A stretch of 64,000 nucleotides of DNA from Cymbomonas tetramitiformis (taxonomy: Eukaryota; Chlorophyta; Pyramimonadophyceae; Pyramimonadales; Pyramimonadaceae): NCBI GenBank assembly GCA_001247695.2, contig LGRX02024787.1:32184-96183 (forward strand). The letters are read 5' to 3'. The position numbers and the translations under genes are program-made. The notes beneath the pieces were generated by a model, which was not told the DNA's origin, searched no databases, and saw only the letters and a program-made list of their open reading frames with translations. Below, piece by piece: positions 16,959 through 28,290 of this stretch (positions are counted from its first letter, which is position 1; each line of letters opens with the position of its first letter).

Positions 16959-17650
16959 AAGGCTTCAAAGAGGGGCCCCTCCGTGGGCTGCCCGGCGTCG
17001 AAGTAATTCAGCACCGTCTCGGTGGTCTTCTTGCCGGGCAGCTCGCCGGTGGCGTCCGATGCCACCCGGACGCCGCGGGCCGGGCCGTCAAAACGCTGGA
17101 AAAAACCCGTCGGGCATTCTTTTGTGGTCTTTAGCTTCCACCTCCCCAAGGTGGTGGTCTGACATTTCATATATGTCAGTCGGTTTTTTATGTATTCCCG
17201 CACGCATTCGTACGAGAAGCCTGGCGTCGCCGTTTTGATCGCCTCAACGGCTTCGTCCAGGCTCTCTTCCTCCAGCGTGGAGATGGTGCATCCAGGGGCC
17301 CATACTCCACTTTTTAAATTATTTCCGCAAACTAAATTTGTCGACCGCTGCAATGACTTCACGAGATGCTGGGGGGCTTCCTTTGTCGTGTGGAAGACCC
17401 CCCCCGCATCGCCAGGCGTGCTGCCTGTAGCACCCGCTTCCACCTTGACGGCCGGGTGCTGCGCAGGCACAGCAGCAGCACCAGCAAGCCCTGCTGCCAG
17501 CTGCTGCCGGAGACCCTGCATTTCTTGCTGCTGGGCTGCAAACTGGCGCATGAGCTCCCTCAGCTGGGTGTTTTCAGACTGAGGGAGGGTCGTCTGCCGG
17601 GAAGACAGTTTCTTCTCGTCTTTGCTGCGTGTCTTGCGTGAAGGTCCCAT
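16955..17650 (-). CDS. Unknown protein with Gln-rich coiled coil, beside the CACTA gene
   Basis: From the ATG at 17650 the frame gives 231 codons and could extend upstream to 17857. Residues about 20-75 are Gln/Glu/Leu-rich (LRELMRQFAAQQQEMQ) and should form a coiled coil. An Ala/Gly/Pro linker follows, then a more folded C-terminal half containing SYECVREYIKNRLTYMK and a Lys/Thr-rich stretch. I do not recognise the family. It is transcribed away from the CACTA transposase gene, whose first confident exon starts about 280 bp away. CACTA elements often carry a second, DNA-binding gene, so it may be that accessory protein. It could equally be a gag-like remnant. Its 3' end abuts the truncated piggyBac frame. 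Confidence 0.5.
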   Translation of the reverse strand: MGPSRKTRSKDEKKLSSRQTTLPQSENTQLRELMRQFAAQQQEMQGLRQQLAAGLAGAAAVPAQHPAVKVEAGATGSTPGDAGGVFHTTKEAPQHLVKSLQRSTNLVCGNNLKSGVWAPGCTISTLEEESLDEAVEAIKTATPGFSYECVREYIKNRLTYMKCQTTTLGRWKLKTTKECPTGFFQRFDGPARGVRVASDATGELPGKKTTETVLNYFDAGQPTEGPLFEAF

Positions 17651-17928
17651 CGATGTCTGTGCTGCGTGGACGGACGGAGGTTGTGTGTGAGGCTGTGAGG
17701 AGTGAGGTTGTGAGGCGGTAGTGCGAGGAACGAAGGTCTTCAAAGACTTTAACGGTCTTTGACTTTCTGCGCCGCCAGGCGAGGCATTGTACCAAGGTGG
17801 ACAGCATTGGTTCCATCGAGGTCCAACGTCGGTCCACGCGATCGAGTCAACTCGCATGGGACTGTCATGGGCTGCGATTTCAAATTTGCAGGTCTCAATT
17901 TCTTTTTTTCTTTTCTAGTTCGTTTCAG

Positions 17929-20184
17929 AGTGCTCTCGGTAGGGCATGCCATTTGTCCGTGTAATCAATGCCACCACCGAGGGCTTATGACACGTGAACT
18001 TGGCCGCCGTCAAATTCTCCGACATGTCAAACAATATGGTGTATACATTCCGCAAGAGGAGTTCGAAGAAGAGAATGAGCGATCATCTCCCCGAGATGAT
18101 GAGATGGGCGGTGCGGATCGTGACTATACCTCTCGGGAAGCCGAGGTGATATCCAACTTTGAAGCGTTGGCGAAACACATCGAGGACTTGGGGTTTGGGA
18201 AACAACTACGTGATGATGATGGCGAATCGTCATCTGGAGACGACAACGGCGACGGGGAAGTTAGTGGCGAGGAGGATGAAGATGCCGAAGACCTTACTGA
18301 CGATTCTGCGGGCGATTCCGATGGAGAAGACGATGTGGTGAGTAGGGTGTTCAGGATGTGGTACCCATTGGGAACATTTGGGGGACCTATTGGTACGGGA
18401 CGTGGTACCGGTTTAGGACCAGTACATACCGCCTCGTACGGTTACAGTAGTGAGTGCTGCTTGCAAGTTATGGTACCCACATGGGACCGATATGGGACCT
18501 GTGTGAACGGCCCGGTCCCATGTGTGGTACCGAATGGGGACCCATATTGCCCCATGACTTTACACATGCATCCTTTTAGTACCAAGCGCGGATGGACTGA
18601 TGAAGTGTTGGCGCCTTGCAGGACATTTCCAAGATCAACGGACTGTTACTTGACCTTTTGGAGATGCAGGTCGAGCACAACGGGACCCAGTCCATCTTTG
18701 CATCTATTCTCGACATCGTCCGGGGAAGGCTCCTTAACATCGAAGAACGGCAAGTCCTTCCTCGCACGTACCCCGAGACATTGAAGCGGTTTAAACCCTT
18801 CTACCATGCGTACAAAGAGGTGCACGTGTGCATCAAGGGCTGCATCATGTACAAAGGTGAACACAGCGAGCTCGATAAATGCCCGAAGTGTAAGACATCG
18901 AGGTATAGGTTGGGAAAAGAACACGACGGGGTGAGAACGAACGGTCGAGCAAGATCTATTTTCAGATACTGGCCTTTGGAATCACTGCTGGAGTACATCT
19001 TCCTTTGTCCAGAATATGCCGCGATGGTGCGGAGCTTCGATGCGACCAAGCTCCCTGACCAAGAACCAGACAAAGTCACCGGGATACATGGTGCGAATCA
19101 TAAAAAATGCTCAGCCCTGTTGAGTATTCCATAGTCCCTTTCCTGTTCCAATCGGTCCAATGTCCCGCCCCGATACCGGACACCTGTGGGACCCAACACT
19201 CATTATCCTAGCTCAATCAGCGAACTTTTAGTAAATTATTAGATTGATATGATAGTAGGTTCGGTAGGTGGTATACATGTAGTCGAGACCCCGGACCGAT
19301 GGGGACCTAACATTGGACCCGTCCATGCCAATGCAGATTCTCCTGCTCTCCGAGCTTTGGTCCAGAAGTACCCCAATTTCTTCGCAGACCGCCGGAATCT
19401 ATGGATTATTCTTTGCGCGGATGGAATTAACCCGTTCAACGATCAGCTATCCAGCATCATGCCCATTTGCTTCACGATTAACAACTTGCCCGGGGAGGAA
19501 CGACACAAGCACGTGTTCACGTATGGTATTGCGGAGGGCAAGCCCAAGGATACTTCGCTCTTTTACGACCACCTGGTGGATGAGCTAGAGGTATTGTGGT
19601 CCACTGGTCATACGGTTTTCGACGTCATCGAGAAAGAACCATTTACAGTTCGATGCATGGTGTACGCGGTACTCATGGATTACGTTGGCCTTGTGGACGC
19701 ATCCCGACGAATGGCTGCGACTGCCATTATGGGATGCTTGAAGTGCCTGATCAACGGCATTGGGGCTGCGAAAAGCAAGATGGGGAAAACGATATTTCTG
19801 GAGAAGTTCCAAAAGCGACGAGGTCCGCCCATTCTTGGATGTACAATCATACTCATATAGATCGGTCCTATGTTGGTCCCATGTCGGTCCGGTGTTTGGC
19901 CCCCATCCCGCCCCCGTCTTGTACCTGTCGCGTTTACCGAGAAGTTTGTGATAGGAGCGTTGGTGCTTACTAAGCACTGTCCGAGTCCCGCCCTGGCCCC
20001 GCCCCTGTCCCGCCCTCAAACCGCCCCCGTACCGCCAACAACCCGCCCCCAATCTGCCCCAATTCATTATGGATTGTACACTTACTTACCCAGGTGGCGA
20101 TACCGAGACTGACCTCCACACCGATGAACGTGTCCGACAAATACAGCAGTTGCACAAAGGCATGGCGAAGAACGGCGCTTCCAA
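17929..20184 (+). pseudogene. CACTA (EnSpm) transposase, Transposase_21 family, interrupted
   Basis: Four exons can be followed: 17929-18337, 18622-19090, 19337-19822 and 20094-about 20184, with GT-AG borders. Exon junctions keep the frame, for example ...DDV|DISKIN and GIH|DSPALRAL. Exon 1 carries a transposase-associated motif (CPCNQCHHRG). Exon 2 has CIKGCIMYKGE..ELDKCPKCKTSRY and the IFRYWPLE region. Exon 3 has the CADGINPFND block, ELEVLWSTG and MGCLKC. These are ordered hallmarks of Transposase_21. The third donor site is the least certain. Exon 1 probably has an upstream partner, since an acceptor-like TTTCAG lies at 17923-17928. The gene ends inside exon 4, where the second Dualen copy begins, and I could not find the rest of the gene anywhere to the right. 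Confidence 0.8.
18338..18621 (+). repeat. CACTA intron 1 packed with GGTACC/GGGACC motifs
   Basis: This GTGAGT...CAG intron contains about a dozen copies or near-copies of GGTACC, GGGACC or GGTCCC, often spaced by ATGT/ATGG. The other two introns (19091-19336 and 19823-20093) carry the same kind of GGTCC/GGACC repeats, the last also many CCCGCCC. CACTA transposases bind short subterminal repeats, so these may be binding sites placed in introns. Confidence 0.6.
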
Positions 20185-20185
20185 A

Positions 20186-20227
20186 GAAAAAAAGAAAAAG
20201 AAAAAGAGACACCCTTGGACAGGGTGT
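20186..20227 (-). promoter_or_regulatory. 3' end of second Dualen copy: hairpin and T-rich tail
   Basis: On the element strand, ACACCCT and AGGGTGT (20227-20221 and 20215-20209) form a 7-bp stem with a 5-nt loop. It is followed by T5-7/C repeats ending beside the CACTA exon. This matches the architecture of the first copy despite a different stem sequence. Confidence 0.7.
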
Positions 20228-20267
20228 GGGGCTTTGTGAGTCCCCTTGACTCTTACTTCTTTTTTCC

Positions 20268-22292
20268 CTAATCTGGTTCTTTGTCTACTTTTTTCCTGTA
20301 TAGTCTGTTAAGGCTTACTGCATACCCAGTAGCTAATTCGTGTACTTTCCTGAGTAGGTGTAGAGCTTCCTGTTTGTCAAATCCTAAATGTTTGGTCAGT
20401 ATTTTCTCCGTGTGCTCATATATCGTTCCCGTGTTGCCGAATACCATTACATGTAGCGTCACTTTGTACCCATATAGTTCAAGTAGCTTTACCAGCGGTG
20501 TGTATTTTGTGTACTTTGTCTTTAGTGCTTCCTCCCAGCTCATTTCGTCTGTGTACGTTACCTCTATCAGGTGTATGTGGCCCGCTTCCGCCATTGCCTT
20601 TTGGTGTGTGTACCCAGGCTGCTCGTTCCCCTTCTCAGTTCCCTCGAGCATTACTATGTCTACATAGTGCGGTATGGTGTCCTTTCCGTGCTCTGGTGCC
20701 GGTGTGTTTCGTCCGTCCAGTCTGCATTGCCCCCTTGTGAGCAGGAAGTCTTCTATTGGTCTCCCTTTGTTCATTCCCTTCCCTTTTTTCCCCGCATGTG
20801 TTCTTATTACACATCCTCCTTTCCTTCCTTTGCTAATTGCTTTTGCTATCATTTTGGTGGTCTCATCCGACCTGCCTATTACCATGTTCTTTATTTCCCT
20901 TTCCGTGCATCCTCCTAGCACATGAGCTGTGCGTATGAAGCCTCCCGCGTTCACTTGTCTGGGCATCCCGCAGCATTTGCATTTTTGCGCCCTTCCCCCT
21001 CCTTGCTGCTTCTTGTACGGTCCTGCCGGTAGCTTGTTTGCCCGGCATCTTAGCAGGACTGTCACATCATGCTCGTTTAGGTATTCTGTTCCTTTCTTCC
21101 AGTATCCGTTAGAGAGCTTATGCATGGCTTTGTCGCCTTTCAGGTGCTGCATGTACTTTTCTGGTTTTTCTCTTGTTGCCGTCAGTATTTTTCCTATCGA
21201 GGTCCTCCTCCATTCCCTTGCTTGTACTTCCTGTTGCGCTGTTTCCTGTTGCTGTGCCATTTCTTGGAGTGCTCTCCATTCTTCCTGTGCCTCGTCCTGT
21301 TGTTGGGCCATTTCTCTAAGCTCGGCTGCAGTGTCTTCTTGTGTTGTCACGTCCTTGTTCTGTGCCTCCGGCAGCCTTGGTGCCTTCGTTAGCCCTCTTG
21401 CGACTTCTCCTTGAGCTTTTCCTTGCCCTTCAACTTCCCTTAGGGCTGGTTGGTCGGGTTCTGTCTGGTTTCGGGTTCTTCTTCGCTTTTGTCTTCTTCC
21501 TTGTCCTAATGCCTTCTCCTTCCGTATTGTTCTTGTTTCCCCTGCCTCCTCCTTACTCAATTCTGTTTCTTGTGTGCTAGCTTGCCTGCAACCCCTCTTT
21601 TGTTTGGCTTGTTGCGCTGTTTGTACTTGCTGCTCCTGTCTTAGTAGTTCCTCCTCCTGTCGTTCCATCCTCTGGAGTTCCAGTGCCTCTTCCCGCTCCT
21701 GTTGCCATTCTAGTTCGTCTGGCCAGGTGTCTGCCCAGGCTTCTACTATTTCTATTTCTGTAAGCTTCCGACTTTTCTGTGCATACTCTGCCTCCACCCT
21801 CTCAATTCGTTGTCTTTTGGTCTCCCATTCTTCGGGCCCGGTTTCTAGTTTCCTTTTTAGTCTTTGTATTATGTTTGTTTCCCCCGTCATTTTCGCTTCC
21901 CTTACCTTTTTTGTTACATGGTTGAGTACTGCTTGGTGCCCTTCCAGTTGTCTACCTGTGTCCTCACTGATTGCCAGTAGCATTACTGTATCCGTGTTGT
22001 CGTGGTTAAGGCCGTATTCCCCTTCTTCACAGGCCCTTTTCGCCACCTCGTCCGCCATTTCATTTCCATGTATTCCCACATGCGCTTTAACCTTATATAG
22101 GGCCACCTTTGTTCCTTCCCTATTTAGTTTTTGTATTTGTTTCATTATTTTCCACAGTATGTCCCTGTGTACATGCCTTTCCAGCGTGTGCGGCCTTCTT
22201 TTCATGTTTTGTATTTGGTAGAGGGAGATTAGACTATCCGTGCATATGCTGACTTTTTCTTCTCCCGAGTTTGAGTCTAGTGTTAGTGCCAT
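20268..22292 (-). pseudogene. Dualen copy 2: RNase H C-terminal half, zinc finger and RLE
   Basis: A 674-codon frame. It opens inside RNase H (MALTLDSNSG, then CTDSLISLY and GNEMADEVAKRA, the third and fourth catalytic Asp). A long Gln/Glu-rich coiled-coil linker follows, then a CCxC zinc-finger block (CKCCGMPRQ ... HVLGGC) and an unbroken RLE domain (IPHYVDIVMLEG, HIHLIEVTYTDE, GNTGTIYEH). Because the RLE is continuous here, this copy is the reference for the frameshift at about 1475-1487 in the first element. The frame is entered from 22283-23191 through a two-base slippage in an AT dinucleotide run near 22290. Confidence 0.85.
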
Positions 22293-23191
22293 ATATATAT
22301 GGCAGTGAGCTCCGCCCTGTTAACAGTTTGGCAGCGTCCAATCCATCTCTGCATGTGGTTCATTGCTCGTTCCCCTCTTGGGTCCCAGACTCCTGCCGCC
22401 GTTACTTCCTCGACTTCCCCGTTTTCCTTTTTGACTTTTCTTTGGCTGCCATCTGTGTAGACCATGTCATTCTTGTTATGCCTCCTTTGAGGCTCTGGGT
22501 ATCCTTTTTTGTGGTTGTCCCACTGGCTTTCTGGTGGTAGTTCGACTTTCTCTACTTCACCCCTTTCCCATTGCAGCCATTGGTCCCCGTTTATGTCTTC
22601 TTCTGTTGTGTCTGGGCACGTAAACTGTAGTGCCCATCTTCTTAGTGCGTCCCTATTTATTTCCTCTCTGCTCCACGTAGTGTTGGCTCTTAGTACGTCC
22701 ATAGTTGTTGGCCTCGGTCCCCTGTTCCCTCCTCTGCGCTCCCCTTTTTTTTTCCTGTCTTCCATCCAGCGGTCAATTATTTCCTCTGTGTAGTTTTCCA
22801 GGTGGCCGCTTGGCATTGCTTGTGTAACCGGTAGTTCATGGTTTGTCCATGGTGCTGGGTCTATGACGCAATCCTTCTCCCATTCAGTAATTGACCTAGG
22901 TTGCTTGTCTGCAGCTCTAAGGGTAAGAGGCCTGTGCATGTAGCATGCTCTGCCTATTGTCCTAACTTTGCTTTGCGGGCATTTGAGCAGGGCCTTGCTG
23001 AATATGTCATGGGTTTTAAGTGCGTCCGGGCAGTATTTCCTCCATCCTGCCGCATTCGCTACTATCAGTATTCTCATGTTCCAGTTACATTGTTTGGGTT
23101 TTTGTAGGTTCCCTTGCATCCAGTGGTCAGGTGGCAGGAAGGTGAACTGCCCTTCCTTTATCTCAAGCAGCTCATGTACTCTGTATCCCAT
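22283..23191 (-). pseudogene. Dualen copy 2: region between RT and RNase H, first RNase H motifs
   Basis: A 302-codon frame with FTFLPPDHWM and CNWNMRILIVANAAGW, both conserved in the first element, then the RNase H start (MVYTDGSQRK, CQTVNRAELTAIY). It runs out of frame in the ATATATAT tract at about 22290. Removing one AT unit would rejoin it to the next frame, so this is microsatellite slippage. The coding continuity actually begins upstream of the first Met, at about 23270. Confidence 0.8.
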
Positions 23192-23250
23192 GTGCTTGTT
23201 TAGTAGTTTTCTATACGGGCTTTTAGCATATGTGGGGTATATCCCTACCC

Positions 23251-26200
23251 CTAGGACGGGTCTGCTGTTTTTGTGGAGTTAATTGCCTTTTTTAGTGCCT
23301 TGTAGAGGTCCCCTGCTGTATATTCCGGGTTGAATTGGTATGACCCCAGTTTTTCCCATTGCTCTTCCCATGCCGAGCCTACAGCCCCAAATACCGAGTC
23401 TCTTGGGTATTGTGAGTAGTATGTTTTAGTGTTTTTGTGTACATTGAGTGGCGAGGCGAATACCTCTGTTTGGACTCCCATGGCTGTGTGCACCGCCTCC
23501 ATCATTTCCGGGGGGAAGGTCCAGTGGTTTTGAAGGTTCCGTTTTCTGTGTTTCAATTCTGCTTTACTAGAGTATCTTATCAGTAATTGTGCAATTTCCT
23601 CCTCGAAGGTGTTGACTTGTATTTTGTGTTCTACACTTAGTTTCAGTCTTTTGGCCAGTTGTTTTCCTGTTGGTTGTCGTGCCGTGCTGTCCCCCACCGC
23701 CTCGGCATATCTGTCGTATAATTCTCTAACCTTTACTGTGCTCAGTGTGCCTATAAGGCCCCCTTCCGGCTCGTAGCAGTAGGTGGTGTCACCTTCCGTG
23801 CGTAGTTGCCTGTCTTTTGTTCCTGGAGTGTGCCTAATGTCTTGGTCCGGGTTCGTTTCCCTTGTGCATATCTCCAGGTGTGTTACATGTTTCCAGTATC
23901 TCTGTTCACCGTTTGGTTGTCCTGCCAGTATTTCTTCAACGGGTTCTCGTTTGGTCTGCTTGTTTCTCTTGTCATTCTCCCATTCCTCCACAAGGTTCTG
24001 CCATTCGTGGTCTGAGGAGGGGTTGTGTTTGAGCAGGTGTGCTCTCACTGTTTCTTCTGTGCTCCACGTCGTTTGTTCCCTTCCTTCGCTGTTGGTCCAC
24101 CGTATTTCGTACTGTGTTACTTTCGAAGTCACATCAGTGTAGTTTTGCAGGTACTGTCTATTTGCCAGTATCCTGGTGGGTGTATAAGTTCCCTCTTGTT
24201 CTAGCGTGTCCATTTGGTCCTCCTGTGCTGACCATTGGTCTCTGTCTCGTTGCTCTGTCTTCCTCTTTGTTCTTCCCCGTGGGTTTCTTGTAGTCATTAC
24301 ATCATCTTCCTCCTTCTCCTGGTTAGTTTCTATGCCCAGAGTTTCCTTCTCCTGTTCCGTCCATTCCACATCTGTCTGTTCGAAGTGTTTTGTTTGGTTA
24401 GCTAGCGGGTACATGGACAGTAGTTGTAATATGTCCTTCAGGCTATTTCCAGCCTCATATAGTGCCTTTATTTGCGCCGGCCAGTCGCTTATGTTTTCCA
24501 TGCTCACCGTGCTTTTGGTGTACCTCTCTAGCTCTCCTGTTTTCCTTTCCTGTATGTATTCTGGTTTTAACCTTCTGTTCCACACATGGTCCCAGTGGTC
24601 CCCTGGTTTCTTAATGTCGTTGGGCTGTGCCTCGCAAATGTATGGGTATAAGTGCATCATGCCTTGTGCTATTTTGGTTGCCGTCGTGTTGTCGTGTTTT
24701 CTTCCACCTGTTGCCTTTAGTGTTTTTATTGGTATAGCACTTTTCCCATCTGCTGTGGTTAGGTTTTTAAGGTCCGGGTAATTTCTGAATAGTGTGAGCA
24801 TTTTGGTAAAATTTATTTGCTTAGTAGCTTGCTGAGTTTTCGTTTCCTGTATTACATTTACTGCCCCCATTTTTTCAGAGCCTGTCGTCGCAGGTTGCAA
24901 CTGTGGGTCTCTGTATTCTGTGTCCATTCTCCTGAGGTGCTTGGTTGTTCTGGTGGTGCCCTCCATCTCCGCGTTTGTGTATACCCTTTTGGCCTTTCCC
25001 AGCTGTCTCATTATAGGTAGTGTTTCTTTAGCCAGTTCCTGCATATGGCTCCCTACCCCTTTTACGTGTATCCCATATTCATTCAGAGCGTTCATTTTTC
25101 TCAGTGTGTTTGTTTGTGTTTGTAGTCCCATTTTTAGCTTGCTCCTTGTGCTGCTGTGTCCTCTTTCTTCGAAGTGTTTTTCCAGTAGTCCGGCTGTGGA
25201 CCTGCTGACTTGCGACATTCTTTGTCTGGTTAGGAGGTTTCTCTCCCTTTTGCCATATCCCATTTGGACTCCCTTGTCTTCCTCACTTTGAACAGCCCCT
25301 GCCAATCCCGTGTAGACCTCCTGTGCATATATTGCCTGTAGGGACTGGAGTCCCAGTCCATATTCCTCTTTTTCCTCCGTGTTTAGTTCATTAGGTGTGC
25401 CATTCGCCGGAAGTCCGTATATTCTTTTCATCGCGGCCCCCAGCTGGTTTTCAGCCTGCTGTATTTCACCCTGTGTGTATATCCCGAGGTGGAGCCCGTA
25501 TTTGAATTTTCCTAGTATGGCCGACTTCAGGGAGTACTCTTTTTGTCTTTGTGTGAGGGGGGTGGCCAGTAGTGCGTCTATTCTTCGCTTGAGCTCCTGT
25601 AGTGACTTTCTTTTTTCCTCTTTCCATGTCCCCAGCATATTGAGAAGAACCCCCAGGTATTTGTAGGTGTCTCCAGCTTTGAGGACTTTTAATGTTCGAC
25701 TTCCGCATTTCACCTCTTGGTGTCTACCTTCTTTCACATTTTTGTTGCCATGTTCCACCCCTGTTATCTTTGTTTTATCCTCGTTTATTCTGAGTCCACT
25801 CCAGTCTCCGAATGCCGAGAGTTTCTCCAGCTGTTGTTCCATCCCTGTCATTAGTTTGGTTAGTATAATTAGGTCGTCCACAAACGCCCCCGAGGAGGTT
25901 CTCAGCTCCCCTCTGAGCCCCTTGTCGGTCGCATACTTGTGCTGGTACCCGTGGTCCCCTACCTCTAGCCATCTCAGGAGAGGTTCCAGGTATAGTATGA
26001 ATAGTAGTGGGCTCATGCTGTCTCCTTGCAGAATTCCTCTTCTTATTGGCACTTCTTCCGAGACTTGGTCACCTACCTTTGCTCTCATTTGCATGGAGTC
26101 CTCCTCATTTTCGCCCAGTATATCCCTAACGGCTTCAGTAAGTTGTGGTGGCACCCCTAGGTGTTTTAGTGTCATAATAAGTCTTTTGTGGTCAACTGAC

Positions 26201-28245
26201 CCATACGCATTTTCAAAATCCACGTAGGTTGCATGTAGGTTTCTTTTGGAGAGGTTGGCGTCTTCAATAGCATTAGTTACCCTAGTGAGTTGCTTCATTG
26301 TGTTGTGGTTTTCCCTCGAGCCCTCCTGTGCTTCCGAGAGCATGCCGTTTATTTCACAGAAGTCAGCCAGCATTTTTGTGAGTACTGTGGTATATAATTT
26401 GAACAGGCAATCCAGTAGTGCTATAGGTCTGTAGTTTTTCTGCTTCGTTACCTCGCCCTGTTTGTGGTGGAAGCAGAAGTAGCCTTTTTTCCATGGTAGG
26501 GGAGTGTGTCTGTGTTCCCACATTAGCTCCATGAGTTCACACAGTTGGTCATGGAATCTATCCGGCATCTGTTTCAATATCTCATTTTGTATCCCCATGG
26601 GCCCGGCCGCTTTGTTAGTTTTCATTTTCTTCACCGCTTGCCGGTAGGCTTCTTTGTCAACCCTCAGGTTTACCTTTGTTTGGTCCGGCCTTGTGCATTG
26701 ATTTTCCTTCATGTAGTTCTTGTACCTCTCATCAAGCCAGGGTGGCGTACTTTTAAGTCCTTTCTCTGGTTCCCTCATTTTGTATGGCTCCGACTTCGCT
26801 ATATGTTCACCCATTGCCTGTGCTACTTTTTGGTGCCCTACTACTAGTTCCCCTTGTGTCGTTTCTATTGCTTGTATTGCTGCAGCTGGTGCTGCACCAT
26901 TTTCTATCTCTTTTTTGTAAATCAGTTTGTGGTAGTGCTTTATGTTGCCCCAGTATCTTTCTCTCATTTTCATTCTTGTTTTCTGTTTTCGGTTTGCCTC
27001 GTGCTCTTTAATGCACCTTCTTGCCTCTTTTGTTGCAAGCTTTTTCTGCTCCCGTTCCCATTGCTCCCATTCCCTCATTTCGCTTGTTCGGTTATCGTAA
27101 CCTTCCGTCCGTACCTCCTCGGCTGCTTGTTCTCGTGTTTCTATGTCTTTCTTCCACAATGCTATATTCTCACGGCATCTGTTTCTCTCTTTCAGGTGGC
27201 CGTCCCTTTCCTTGCGTAGGGTTTTCGGGAGGTGCAGCCCATGTTGTTGTTCTGGTGCCGCCGCTTGTTTCGGTAGGTTGACATCCAACAATGCCCTGTC
27301 TCTTGCTTCCCCCAGTATTTTTGCAATCACTTCTCCCGCGTAGTCTATTGCCCTTTTTCTGTGTCTTTTGTTGGTCTCTGTTTTTATTTTGTTTATTGCG
27401 TCTTGCATTTTTACTTGTAGGTCCTTTGTGTATGCAGCATCCAGGGTTTGCCTGAGGGTGTGCCCCTCTGCTTCTGTTAGTGGGAGTTTCAGTCTGTCTG
27501 CTTTTGCATGTTGTGGCTTTTGTGCCGTCGGCCTGTGTGTCCCCCAGGCCTTTAGGTCTAATTGTGTTGTGCAGACCATTTTGTGGTCGCTTGTGTGTAG
27601 TTCAGTGAGTTTGTCCTCCGTTGGTTGCGTGTAATTTTGTAGCTCTGTTTTGCTCGCCAGCATTCTGTCTATGTTCCTCCGTTTATGCCATGTTAGGGTG
27701 GTTTCTCTGGTACCTCCCACATCTTGCAGACCCGTGGCTTCCATAGTTTTGTTCCATTCTTTGTCCCTGCTATTCTTCGGTATTCCCGTGGAGGCATTCA
27801 GGTCCCCACAAACTAGTACTGTTTGCCCTGCCGCATTTTCGCTGGCTGAGGTCACCATTCGCACATACTCTCGTATGCCACTCCTGGCTGCCTCTCTGTC
27901 GAGTTCTCCTCGTCCTGCCCCTTCTGCCACGTCCTTCCCTTCCACCGGGTAGTATACCCCTATCAGGTGTAGGTATTTCCCCCCCGGGAAGTGGAGCAGT
28001 GTGTGCGTGAGTACTCCTTGTAGGTGTGGTACTTGCACCTCGGTGTAGTTATGTGGTTTGGCATACTCCCCTGTGAGTATTACTGCCAGGCCTGCCGTGT
28101 GGTTGTTCCTATCTTCCCCTTCTTCCCCCTTCGGCATACTTGTGCATATGTTTGACTGTTTCTTGTTCCGGAAGTGCCTTTTTATTTCCTCATTCGCGGT
28201 CTTGGTTTCCGTAACTATTGCTATATCTATCTCCCATTTATTCAT
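23251..28245 (-). pseudogene. Dualen copy 2: APE and reverse transcriptase
   Basis: A 1664-codon frame holding most of the APE domain (TETKTANEE, CGDLNAS, TSDHKMV) and the whole RT (NYRPIALLD, VDFENAYGSVDH, ILQGDSMSPLLF, AFVDDLIIL). The region that is split in the first element (IYGLPANGTPN into GLGLQSLQAIYAQ) is continuous here. It is in frame with 28291-29682, separated only by a TGA where the family has Trp (LTWN). It ends with a one-base frameshift near 23270, after which GVGIYPTYAKSPYRK continues in another frame. Confidence 0.85.
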
Positions 28246-28290
28246 TTGTTCCTCCAGTTCGTATAATGAGTGCCGGGCACCCTGTATGTT

